54,703 nucleotides of DNA from a virus: the IMG/VR virus record IMGVR_UViG_3300042888_002801, positions 1 to 54,703 of that record; one strand, 5' to 3'. Positions 48,413 through 54,703 of this stretch are shown piece after piece (positions within the stretch are counted from its first letter, which is position 1; each line of letters starts with the position of its first letter). The position numbers were made by a program, and so were the translations under genes. Below the pieces are notes generated by a model, which was not told the origin of the DNA, made no database searches, and was given only the letters and a program-made list of their open reading frames with translations.

Positions 48413-48658
48413 ATGATGAGCCTTTTGAACTTGACACTACGCCCTACTGTAATATTTGATGTAACAAATGTTGAACATAGAAAAACTGTTGAACAATTTT
48501 TTCGTACTGGCACCTGGCGGCGTACTGATGTAATTTTTTTGTTGGAAACTCCCTACTATGATTTACCGGCAATGGTTACTGCTAAACTTACAGATTATTA
48601 TCTTCAATGTGAATTTGCCCCGTCAAAAGACAAGAAAAAACAAATTCAGGTGTTATGA
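48413..48658 (+). CDS. Small conserved phage protein
   Basis: 81 residues: SLLNLTLRPTVIFDVTNVEH then RKTVEQFFRTGTWRRTD, a simple alpha/beta pattern seen in T4-like phages. A second ATG lies one codon in (48416). ATGA to the next gene. Confidence 0.62.
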   Translation: MMSLLNLTLRPTVIFDVTNVEHRKTVEQFFRTGTWRRTDVIFLLETPYYDLPAMVTAKLTDYYLQCEFAPSKDKKKQIQVL

Positions 48659-48987
48659 CCCATACTTTTATAGCCATGTGGGACTGCAATGGTCTTGAAT
48701 ACCTCGATGACGTCACTGCAGATGAACAACGAGTCATGTGGGAACGACTACAAGGCAAGTCCAGCCCAAGACATGCACTTGCTAACCCATTCCATCTCAG
48801 ACTCAGGGCACAGGCAAACCCTCAGCGCAACTACGAGATTTACTTGTTTTCTGTTGATGATGGAATAACCAAACAGGATCTAGTGGAAGCATTTGATACA
48901 AATCCCCAATACATAGTGGATCATATACGCAAAAATGGCGAATGTTTTTACAGTGACCGCAACACCAACAAAAGAGTGATTGCCTAG
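48655..48987 (+). CDS. Conserved phage protein
   Basis: 110 residues: FIAMWDCNGLEYLDDVTADEQ then LRAQANPQRNYEIYLF, a family common in T4-like phages without function. Coupled to the previous gene. Its stop lies just before the next promoter. Confidence 0.68.
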   Translation: MTHTFIAMWDCNGLEYLDDVTADEQRVMWERLQGKSSPRHALANPFHLRLRAQANPQRNYEIYLFSVDDGITKQDLVEAFDTNPQYIVDHIRKNGECFYSDRNTNKRVIA

Positions 48988-48988
48988 G

Positions 48989-49017
48989 TTGACAACTGCT
49001 TTGTTTTTTAGTACAAT
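48989..49017 (+). promoter_or_regulatory. Sigma70 promoter for the ParB-like operon
   Basis: TTGACA, 17-base spacer, TACAAT. A leader of about 65 bases with AAAGGAAA precedes the ATG at 49088. Confidence 0.78.
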
Positions 49018-49087
49018 TACAACTGTTTGATAGAGTGGCTTCGTGCTGTTTTAAAAAACAATTTTATTAATTTTAAAGGAAATTCAA

Positions 49088-50278
49088 ATGACAACAACTG
49101 TCAATGCTATCACTTTGCCTCGTACTGTGAACAGAGGTGCCAATCCGTTTGCACCCATTGTGCTACAACAAAATCGTCGACTTACTCCTAACCAGGCTCG
49201 GGCCATTTATGTGCCGCTGACTCAAAGAGCCGCAAAGGCCAATGCCAATACCAAGGTTCAAAAAGCCGTTGCAGATTTAAAAGCTCGTCTTGCTGGACAA
49301 ACATATACACAGGAGCATTTTGGTGAACTCCTGCTGGTACCAGCCAGTGAAATTGACATCAATGTTGAGATCCAACGTGATGAGGAAGCCGACCATCAAG
49401 CAGACATTCTTGAACGTTTTGATCCACGCATTATCATGCCTGTGATGTGCACCAAATTGGCCAATGGTAGATACAGTGCCTGGGAAGGCCAGCAAAGTTC
49501 TTGTATCATATTCCACTTGATGCAGGCTGGATTGGTCAGCCCAGACCATTTGATCCAGATCAAATCTTTTGATGAAGACATGGCAGTTCCTGGCAGTGAT
49601 CTCAAAGGCGAAGCAGTAGGCAACTATGGATTCCGACAGATCAATGGTGGCATGCGCAAACCCATTGATGCATTTCACCTGCATCGCAGTCGTGTAAACG
49701 GTGTTAGACTGTACAATTCAGAATTTACTGAAGATGTGCAAAGTGAAGAAATCCAGCAGATACTTGAAAACAACAGTATGTTTCCGGCCAAGGCCAGTGC
49801 AGCTCAAAGCAATCAGGCCACACCGGGCATGGTCACATACCTGCATGGTTGTAACTTGATTGCTGGACACGGCACAGAACAAAAAGTGTTTGATTTGGCC
49901 AAGCAAGATTTGGACTGGGCACTAGCCTGGCACAATCGCTATTACCCAAACGAAAAAGGTGTAGATGGCGGTTTTATTTTGGCATTTGGTCGACTGCATC
50001 ATGCGGCTCGTGTCAACAAACCTGCAGTCAAACTGGATGCAGCAATGGAAAATGATCTGTTCAACATGTTCAAAACACTGTATGGTTCACCCAAGGCCTT
50101 TCATAAAGATTGTAAACAACGTCTGGAGTCATTTCAGTATGCCAACAATCTAAACAAATCCTGGAGTGACAGTTGTCTCACTCCAATTTTGGTGCTGGAC
50201 TATCTTGATGCCAAAAAGTATGCTGGCAAATTGAACATGCCTGTGGTACCTGGTATGAATCTGTATGCAGGAATCTAA
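49088..50278 (+). CDS. ParB-like nuclease-domain protein
   Basis: 396 residues. LLLVPASEIDINVEIQRDEE and ERFDPRIIMPVMCTKLANG then YSAWEGQQ resemble the ParB/Srx fold, where the equivalent of DGQHR binds nucleotide; here it reads EGQQS, so the usual Arg is replaced. Phage ParB-like proteins often precede DNA methyltransferases, as here. The rest of the protein is alpha-rich. It may bind CTP or DNA, but that is unproven. Confidence 0.72.
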   Translation: MTTTVNAITLPRTVNRGANPFAPIVLQQNRRLTPNQARAIYVPLTQRAAKANANTKVQKAVADLKARLAGQTYTQEHFGELLLVPASEIDINVEIQRDEEADHQADILERFDPRIIMPVMCTKLANGRYSAWEGQQSSCIIFHLMQAGLVSPDHLIQIKSFDEDMAVPGSDLKGEAVGNYGFRQINGGMRKPIDAFHLHRSRVNGVRLYNSEFTEDVQSEEIQQILENNSMFPAKASAAQSNQATPGMVTYLHGCNLIAGHGTEQKVFDLAKQDLDWALAWHNRYYPNEKGVDGGFILAFGRLHHAARVNKPAVKLDAAMENDLFNMFKTLYGSPKAFHKDCKQRLESFQYANNLNKSWSDSCLTPILVLDYLDAKKYAGKLNMPVVPGMNLYAGI

Positions 50279-50627
50279 ACCTTATTACTTTTATCTGTGG
50301 CGCCATCGTTTTGTTGATGATGCTACAGATAACATCCTAACCAGGACTTGTTTTGGCATCACTGGCAACCCAACAGGCCGTACACAAGGCTACGAAGGTC
50401 ATGTTGGGCACACAGTAAAATTCACAGGTTTATGGACAGGTCCAGAACGGCTTGTACGTGAACTAGAAAACAGAATCAAATCTGATTTTTATCAACACAT
50501 TGTAACAGGCACTAATGGATTTAGATACGAGTGGATCAACGAAAACATTGACCATCAAGCGGTACACGGATGGGTAGAATGGGAAATAGAAAATACATTC
50601 ATTGGAATAGAACGTGTCACTGATTGA
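50265..50627 (+). CDS. GIY-YIG-like nuclease protein
   Basis: 120 residues: YYFYLWRHRF and then FGITGNPTGRTQGYEGHVGH resemble the two beta strands and the Arg helix of GIY-YIG nucleases (YxxG... R). The catalytic Glu may be in LVRELENRIK. It overlaps both neighbours by about 14 bases, so three gene products are co-made. Might cut DNA at sites set by the ParB-like protein. Confidence 0.65.
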   Translation: MQESKPYYFYLWRHRFVDDATDNILTRTCFGITGNPTGRTQGYEGHVGHTVKFTGLWTGPERLVRELENRIKSDFYQHIVTGTNGFRYEWINENIDHQAVHGWVEWEIENTFIGIERVTD

Positions 50628-51768
50628 AACCTATTACAATAACATCTGTGCAGAGTGGGGAGTGATCCCCACTTCTGACGAATACACTGGTTACGAATCT
50701 GTAGATAGTCAACTCCGAGTGTTGAGCAAACAGGCATGGACTGCTGCAGACGATGCCGGCAAAGAAGCCATACAAGAAGCGGCATTTCAAATATATAGAT
50801 CAGTTGGCATTGTTCCTATAACTTATTACAGTTTAGAAGGATGTCGTCAACAGATTCATGCAGTGGCTGCGGCAAAAAAATCGGTTAAAAATAGCACTTT
50901 GGCCATTGGCGGTTCAGCAGGATCAGCATTTGGCCGTTTTTGGTTTCCCAACATGCAGGATGCCAAATGGAACAACAATGACACTGTGAGTATTCGGTCA
51001 CGGTTCAATCATGACAACAAACTCAGACGTGCCATTAAGATCTGTTACAAGTTCCGTGACAATGGAGATCAAGCAGTTCATCCTCGGAGTCTTAGAACCG
51101 CACTGGAATTGGTCAACGGCGGTACCATACAGAATTTCAAGCCAATGAATGCTCAGGCCATATGGGAATACATTTGTCCGGTGTTTCGCGGGCAAGTGTT
51201 GGATTTTAGCTCAGGCTACGGTGGCCGCATGCTGGGAGCATTGACCAGTAATCTACGCTATCATTATTCGGGTATAGATCCCAACACTCGCACCTATCAA
51301 GGTCTCGTGGCACTGGGCGAATTGATCACTGATTGTGGAATGGGTGCCGGATATGAAATGCACAACTGCGGCAGTGAAGAACTGGAGTCAGCACCTGACG
51401 CATACGATGCAGCATTTTCAAGTCCGCCTTATTTCAATCTGGAAACCTACTGCGATGAACCCACTCAGTGCATGAATCGCTATCGTAACCTTGATGCTTG
51501 GTTTGAATCTTATGTTGTGCCCACATTGCAAATGATACATCGCAGCTTGTGTTCAGATGGCATATATGCAGTAAACATAGCAGATTATAAAAATGGCAAA
51601 GAGCAGTTTGAAATTGTGGATCGATGGAAAGAAATAAGCAAGCAGGTCGGTTTTGAATACCAAGAAACTGTGAACATGTTATTGACCACACGACCCGGAG
51701 TAGGAAATAACAGAGCTGAGCAGGCTACAAAATCTGAAGGCATTTATATTTTTACCAAAAAACAATAG
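50614..51768 (+). CDS. DNA methyltransferase (SPPY type)
   Basis: 384 residues. Motif I VLDFSSGYGGRMLG (196-209) binds SAM and motif IV SSPPYF (269-274) is the catalytic loop of amino-methyltransferases (N4-cytosine or N6-adenine). The N-terminal 190 residues hold helical DNA-target contacts. GTG start inside the GIY-YIG gene. Last in the operon. It could protect phage DNA from host restriction. Confidence 0.85.
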   Translation: MSLIETYYNNICAEWGVIPTSDEYTGYESVDSQLRVLSKQAWTAADDAGKEAIQEAAFQIYRSVGIVPITYYSLEGCRQQIHAVAAAKKSVKNSTLAIGGSAGSAFGRFWFPNMQDAKWNNNDTVSIRSRFNHDNKLRRAIKICYKFRDNGDQAVHPRSLRTALELVNGGTIQNFKPMNAQAIWEYICPVFRGQVLDFSSGYGGRMLGALTSNLRYHYSGIDPNTRTYQGLVALGELITDCGMGAGYEMHNCGSEELESAPDAYDAAFSSPPYFNLETYCDEPTQCMNRYRNLDAWFESYVVPTLQMIHRSLCSDGIYAVNIADYKNGKEQFEIVDRWKEISKQVGFEYQETVNMLLTTRPGVGNNRAEQATKSEGIYIFTKKQ

Positions 51769-51804
51769 TTTGTCAACTAAATGTGTTGCCCAGGCGTTGT
51801 ATAT

Positions 51805-51828
51805 ATGTAGGGATAGAAATTTCTACAT
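51805..51828 (+). promoter_or_regulatory. Leader hairpin before the exported Ala/Lys/Pro gene
   Basis: ATGTAGGGA pairs with TTTCTACAT (two G-T pairs) around TAGAAA; AAAAAGGAAAC follows before the ATG. A TATATA at 51800 may be the -10. Resembles the 5' hairpins before clpS and hsp20. Confidence 0.45.
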
Positions 51829-51849
51829 TAACCAAAAAGGAAACTTATC

Positions 51850-52071
51850 ATGAAATTAGTCGCAACTTTGATCGCTTCAGCATTTGCTGTCTCTGCTTTT
51901 GCCGCAGAACCTGCCAAGAAAGAAGAAAAGAAAGCTGATGCCAAGCCTGCTGCCACAGCACCTGCTAAACCAGCTGCCGCACCTGCACCAGCAACGCCTG
52001 CCAAAAGTGAGCCTGCTAAGAAGGACGCACCTAAAGCAGACGCCAAGGCAGCTGCACCGGCATCCAAATAA
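51850..52071 (+). CDS. Exported Ala/Lys/Pro-rich protein
   Basis: 73 residues: signal peptide MKLVATLIASAFAVSAFA, then a low-complexity Ala/Lys/Pro tail (KPAAAPAPATPAKSEP). Very similar in style to small exported proteins of Burkholderiales, so it is probably a host-derived gene. AAAAGGAAAC gives a strong ribosome site. May coat the envelope or be a decoy; function unknown. Confidence 0.7.
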   Translation: MKLVATLIASAFAVSAFAAEPAKKEEKKADAKPAATAPAKPAAAPAPATPAKSEPAKKDAPKADAKAAAPASK

Positions 52072-52252
52072 TCTAGATGACAATGATGACTTCATAATAG
52101 ACGATGAAGTCACATTTGGACGTAATCGCAGGAGTTTAGAGTTTGGAAAAGTAGTACACGATGATGAAGAACTTTCTGATTATGTCCAAGATAGATTAGC
52201 ATTGGCAAGATCCTTGGCAATGCAAGCATACAAAAAAGCCCACGCTACGTAA
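52007..52252 (+). CDS. Conserved phage protein (FGRNRR family) with unclear start
   Basis: The reading frame at about 52073-52252 (DDFIIDDEVTFGRNRRSLEF then VQDRLALARSLAMQ) is a strong match by eye to a T4-like phage family. No ATG precedes it in frame; the nearest is a GTG at 52007 inside the exported gene without ribosome site. Either the true start is non-standard, translation is coupled or frameshifted from the gene before, or the gene has lost its start when the exported gene arrived. Confidence 0.55.
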   Translation: MSLLRRTHLKQTPRQLHRHPNNLDDNDDFIIDDEVTFGRNRRSLEFGKVVHDDEELSDYVQDRLALARSLAMQAYKKAHAT

Positions 52253-52270
52253 AAGTGCCTGGGCTTTTTA
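52232..52270 (+). terminator. Rho-independent terminator
   Basis: AAAAAGCCCA pairs with TGGGCTTTTT; the loop includes the stop codon of the gene. T run follows. Confidence 0.85.
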
Positions 52271-52286
52271 TTTGAATATATACACT

Positions 52287-53189
52287 ATGTTAGAATATGA
52301 ACTGTCACAAACAGGCATTGGGTCAACACTGTCAATATTGTCAATGCTGTTGCATTCTGGAGAACCCATTACTCTGCATACGCCAGCATCAAACACAACT
52401 CTTAGAGAAATAAAAAAAATCTTTCAAATTGAACAATTGACCATTGTTGACAAACAGGCATTGGAAGATGATCTAATATTAAAATGCACAGACAAAGGTA
52501 AATTTTTTAGTCCGTATCTTCATAATGATAATTTGGCTTTGTTTGGTAAACAATATCCTATCTCTGACCAGCGCAAACCATGCATTGGATTGGCCACCTG
52601 GGACCTGCAGTATGAATTTGCAAACAATGCATTTCCTTACAATCGATTATATTCAAAAGAATTCTGGAGTGAAATTTTTCAGTTGGCGCAATCAGCGGGA
52701 TATGATGTCATAACATTTAACAGATTAGATACCAGCATTGAACAAAAAGTCTGGCAGCTAAATGAACTATGTGATTGTGTGATTGGCTACGAAGGCGGCA
52801 TGTGTCATCTTGCTCACACATTGTCAATCCCTACTGTAATAATGCCCTGGCATCATTATGAGGATGGACGTTCTCCTGACTCTGATATGTTTTATGTACC
52901 ACAAAAATTACACCTAGATCCCAAAACTTATTTTGTCAAAGACGAGCAAGAAATACTGTCTTGGACTCCAACATATTTTGCTGAACTAATAACACAGTTG
53001 CACGACAGTCAGGGAAATAGTGTATTTTTTAATAGTGACCTTATTATAAGCCCGCCCAATCTTAAAAGTGTTGCAATAAAAACTGTTGATGGACAAGAGT
53101 TAAACATAGTGTTGTCACAGTTTGAATTAGATTTCATTAAAAAATACATAAAAAATATTGCAATTGCCGGAATCAAATATTCCATATAA
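52287..53189 (+). CDS. GT9-like glycosyltransferase (heptosyltransferase fold)
   Basis: 300 residues. The C-terminal half carries the ADP-heptose-type donor site: CDCVIGYEGGMCHLAH then LSIPTVIMPW. The N-terminal half has ELSQTGIGSTLSILSM and a Rossmann-like alternation. Weak match otherwise, so the donor is unknown. Preceded by a terminator; TTG at 52272 would add five residues. Followed by the SGNH hydrolase 11 bases later. Confidence 0.68.
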   Translation: MLEYELSQTGIGSTLSILSMLLHSGEPITLHTPASNTTLREIKKIFQIEQLTIVDKQALEDDLILKCTDKGKFFSPYLHNDNLALFGKQYPISDQRKPCIGLATWDLQYEFANNAFPYNRLYSKEFWSEIFQLAQSAGYDVITFNRLDTSIEQKVWQLNELCDCVIGYEGGMCHLAHTLSIPTVIMPWHHYEDGRSPDSDMFYVPQKLHLDPKTYFVKDEQEILSWTPTYFAELITQLHDSQGNSVFFNSDLIISPPNLKSVAIKTVDGQELNIVLSQFELDFIKKYIKNIAIAGIKYSI

Positions 53190-53200
53190 AGTAGGATAAT

Positions 53201-53962
53201 ATGTCACGAATAATAGCGTTTGGAGATAGTTTTGTTGTGGGCGACCAAGATGATTTTGGCCCTGCTGATATAAACTACAATCCAAAATTTCCACCAACAC
53301 ACAACATGCCGCCGATTGAAAGAGAAGAATATCTTAAAAACAATGTTAGTTTTGCGGCCATTATTGCAAAAAAATTAAATTGCGAATTTCTTAACAAGGC
53401 AGGAAGAGGACATAGCAATTTTTACCAGTTGGATAGATTAATGAGAATTATCTACAATGGATTATTAACAGAAAAAGACACAATATTGTTTGGGATTACC
53501 ACCACCTATAGAGATAGAAGAAGTCTGTCAGTCAATAATAAAGGTATAAATGACAATGGATTAGTAGAAAATCAGAATTTACGTTTTGTTGAGATATTTG
53601 ATTTATTTTATATTATATCTGCATTGGATCAAATATCTAAGAAATACAAAGTAAATATAATCAAATTTAATTTATTTGATAATCCATTGTATAGTTTTGA
53701 AGATCATTTAAATAGTTTTGATAAGATTCTTGAAACTGACAATTTCTTGGGTCATCAGTTTAATAATAATACTCTAGTAGATATACTCAATGATACTTGG
53801 GGGCAAAATTATAATAAAAGGCCACCTTATCACACTGAATTAACAGTATCGGATGCATACAAAAAATATTATACATGGAATAATCATCCTTCAATATTGG
53901 GACATCAGAAAATTGCAGATTGGTTTTTACAAAATATCAACTGGTCCGATTTAATAAAGTAG
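53201..53962 (+). CDS. SGNH/GDSL hydrolase-like protein
   Basis: 253 residues: block I IIAFGDSFVVGD with catalytic Ser10, GRGHSNFYQ as the oxyanion Gly/Asn block and NNHPSILGHQKIADW with the final His. These enzymes remove acyl or acetyl groups from sugars or lipids; beside a glycosyltransferase it suggests glycan modification. Strongly A/T-rich relative to its neighbours. A terminator follows. Confidence 0.8.
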   Translation: MSRIIAFGDSFVVGDQDDFGPADINYNPKFPPTHNMPPIEREEYLKNNVSFAAIIAKKLNCEFLNKAGRGHSNFYQLDRLMRIIYNGLLTEKDTILFGITTTYRDRRSLSVNNKGINDNGLVENQNLRFVEIFDLFYIISALDQISKKYKVNIIKFNLFDNPLYSFEDHLNSFDKILETDNFLGHQFNNNTLVDILNDTWGQNYNKRPPYHTELTVSDAYKKYYTWNNHPSILGHQKIADWFLQNINWSDLIK

Positions 53963-53980
53963 TGCTAAAAAACAACACCT

Positions 53981-54008
53981 AAAACCCTGTATTTTATAGG
54001 GTTTTTTT
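53981..54008 (+). terminator. Rho-independent terminator
   Basis: AAAACCCTGTA pairs with TATAGGGTTTT, then T. Near twin of the one at 43884. Confidence 0.93.
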
Positions 54009-54034
54009 GTGGCTAAAATACAACAAAATTTTGG

Positions 54035-54063
54035 TTGACCCAAAATGCCCGATTTGCTATAAT
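54035..54063 (+). promoter_or_regulatory. Sigma70 promoter, leaderless type
   Basis: TTGACC, 17-base spacer, TATAAT with TGC before it; the ATG at 54070 is where transcription should start. Confidence 0.88.
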
Positions 54064-54069
54064 ACTAAC

Positions 54070-54384
54070 ATGAAGACAAGAAAACGCCGTCAAGACACCA
54101 AGCATGCAGTTTACATGTTAGTAAACACTAACACCAATGAGTCATATATTGGCATCACTGTATGCGGCTCGCAAGTAAAAAAAGCATTGAAAGTTCGCTT
54201 CCAAAAGCATGTGCGTCGCGCACTGACTGAAAACAAAACGTGGGCTTTATGCAACAGCATCCGCGAACACGGAGCAGAAGCTTTTGCAGTACTTTTAGTT
54301 GACATTGTGCGTGGACGCAAACCAGCTCATGCAGTAGAACGCGAGCTAATCAATGGCGAAAATCCAGCTCTGAACAGTCACTAA
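54070..54384 (+). CDS. GIY-YIG family nuclease
   Basis: 104 residues: HAVYMLVNTNTNESYIGIT is the GIY-YIG sheet (here VYM...YIG), followed by Arg-rich helix VRFQKHVRRALTE and a catalytic-Glu candidate in ERELINGENPALN. Typical small phage nuclease, possibly a homing relic or a host-DNA cutter. The start at 54070 has no ribosome site. Confidence 0.8.
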   Translation: MKTRKRRQDTKHAVYMLVNTNTNESYIGITVCGSQVKKALKVRFQKHVRRALTENKTWALCNSIREHGAEAFAVLLVDIVRGRKPAHAVERELINGENPALNSH

Positions 54385-54388
54385 ACGG

Positions 54389-54417
54389 TTGACCCAAAAC
54401 ACAAGATCGGTTATAAT
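54389..54417 (+). promoter_or_regulatory. Sigma70 promoter
   Basis: TTGACC, 17-base spacer, TATAAT, within 5 bases of the nuclease stop. Directs the last gene. Confidence 0.85.
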
Positions 54418-54447
54418 AACAGCATGTTAAGCAAAAAGGAGTTCAAA

Positions 54448-54703
54448 ATGGTAGATGAAAAGTACAAATCTCAGTTTTATTTAGACTGGACCAATGATGA
54501 AACTGGTCCAGTTGCTCGCTGGCATTCCAACGATAAAATTCCTTTTGCAGACATGTTGCAAAATTTTGTAGATGCAGGTTGGATGGATGCTCAGATACAA
54601 TCCAACAGTTTGGCTCAACGCATAATTGAAGACCGTGCCGCTATTGAAGCTTATCGTGCCAACTATCGTGGTCCTAGCACAGAAGAAATGTTAGAAGCCC
54701 GCG
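54448..54703 (+). CDS. Hypothetical protein, cut by window end
   Basis: Open to the window edge, at least 85 residues: YKSQFYLDWTNDETGPVARW then FADMLQNFVDAGWMDAQIQ and many Ala/Glu. AAGGAG lies 6 bases before this ATG; an in-frame ATG at 54424 would be leaderless. Not recognised. Confidence 0.6.
   Translation, partial: MVDEKYKSQFYLDWTNDETGPVARWHSNDKIPFADMLQNFVDAGWMDAQIQSNSLAQRIIEDRAAIEAYRANYRGPSTEEMLEAR

Noticed and set aside
1-54703. CRISPR array, integrase or insertion sequence
   Set aside because: No regularly spaced repeats of 24-40 bases, no recombinase motifs and no transposase frames were found.

Overview
This window looks like an internal piece of a large, strictly lytic-style tailed phage genome of the T4-like (marine/freshwater myovirus) type. 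The evidence is: about 90 tightly packed genes, mostly on one strand and often joined by ATGA or TAATG overlaps; a class Ia ribonucleotide reductase with its own redoxins; a PAAR spike-tip protein; long repetitive tail-fibre proteins; a UV endonuclease; an ATP-dependent DNA ligase; and many small proteins of the kind conserved in T4-like cyanophages and pelagiphages. No terminase, portal, capsid, tRNA or integrase gene is visible here. The host is probably a Gram-negative betaproteobacterium (Burkholderiales-like). This is inferred from a phasin-like gene, a PstS of proteobacterial type, lipoboxes, an exported Ala/Lys/Pro protein and near-perfect sigma70 promoters; it is not proven.

Layout. 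1-6368: nucleotide reduction (nrdA, nrdB, peroxiredoxin, glutaredoxin), interrupted by two related methyltransferases, a class II aldolase and a broken AhpD-like fragment. 6370-8914: PAAR protein and two probable virion proteins. 9000-12740: small genes on strong promoters, ending in an envelope cassette (repeat-rich exported protein, two lipoproteins, one periplasmic protein). 12740-15159: DNA ligase and small regulators. 15181-19038: coiled-coil membrane protein, ClpX, ribosomal protein bS21, Hsp20 and ClpS. 19041-24582: phosphoesterase, glycosyltransferase, 2OG oxygenase, amidinotransferase and fibre-like protein. 24613-27966: UvsE and a minimal C-family polymerase. 28021-33105: PstS behind a Pho-box-like site, a run of tiny membrane or signal proteins, a chemoreceptor-like sensor without an output domain, an H1-like protein, a fatty-acid desaturase and a phasin. 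33221-38864: ClpP, an unknown large protein, a radical SAM enzyme, a glycosyltransferase and a SWIM protein. 38847-43448 (minus): lectin-like protein and a 1296-residue tail fibre. 43586-48987: many small conserved phage genes. 49088-51768: ParB-like, GIY-YIG-like and DNA methyltransferase genes as one operon. 51850-54703: exported Ala/Lys/Pro protein, glycosyltransferase, SGNH hydrolase, GIY-YIG nuclease, then an open gene at the edge.

Taken together, the phage appears to bring its own proteostasis set (ClpX, ClpP, ClpS, Hsp20), a ribosomal protein, nucleotide reduction with redox support, phosphate scavenging, and tools acting on host membranes and storage granules. The most unusual signal is a structured RNA leader shared by the hsp20 and phasin genes. 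It sits at the predicted 5' end of both transcripts, shows compensatory base changes, and is followed by the same 13-base ribosome-binding segment. Related 5'-terminal hairpins precede clpS and, less certainly, the exported Ala/Lys/Pro gene. Gene expression seems to use two promoter types: sigma70-like promoters with near-fixed 17-base spacing, several of which would give leaderless mRNAs, and T4-late-like TAAATA boxes.
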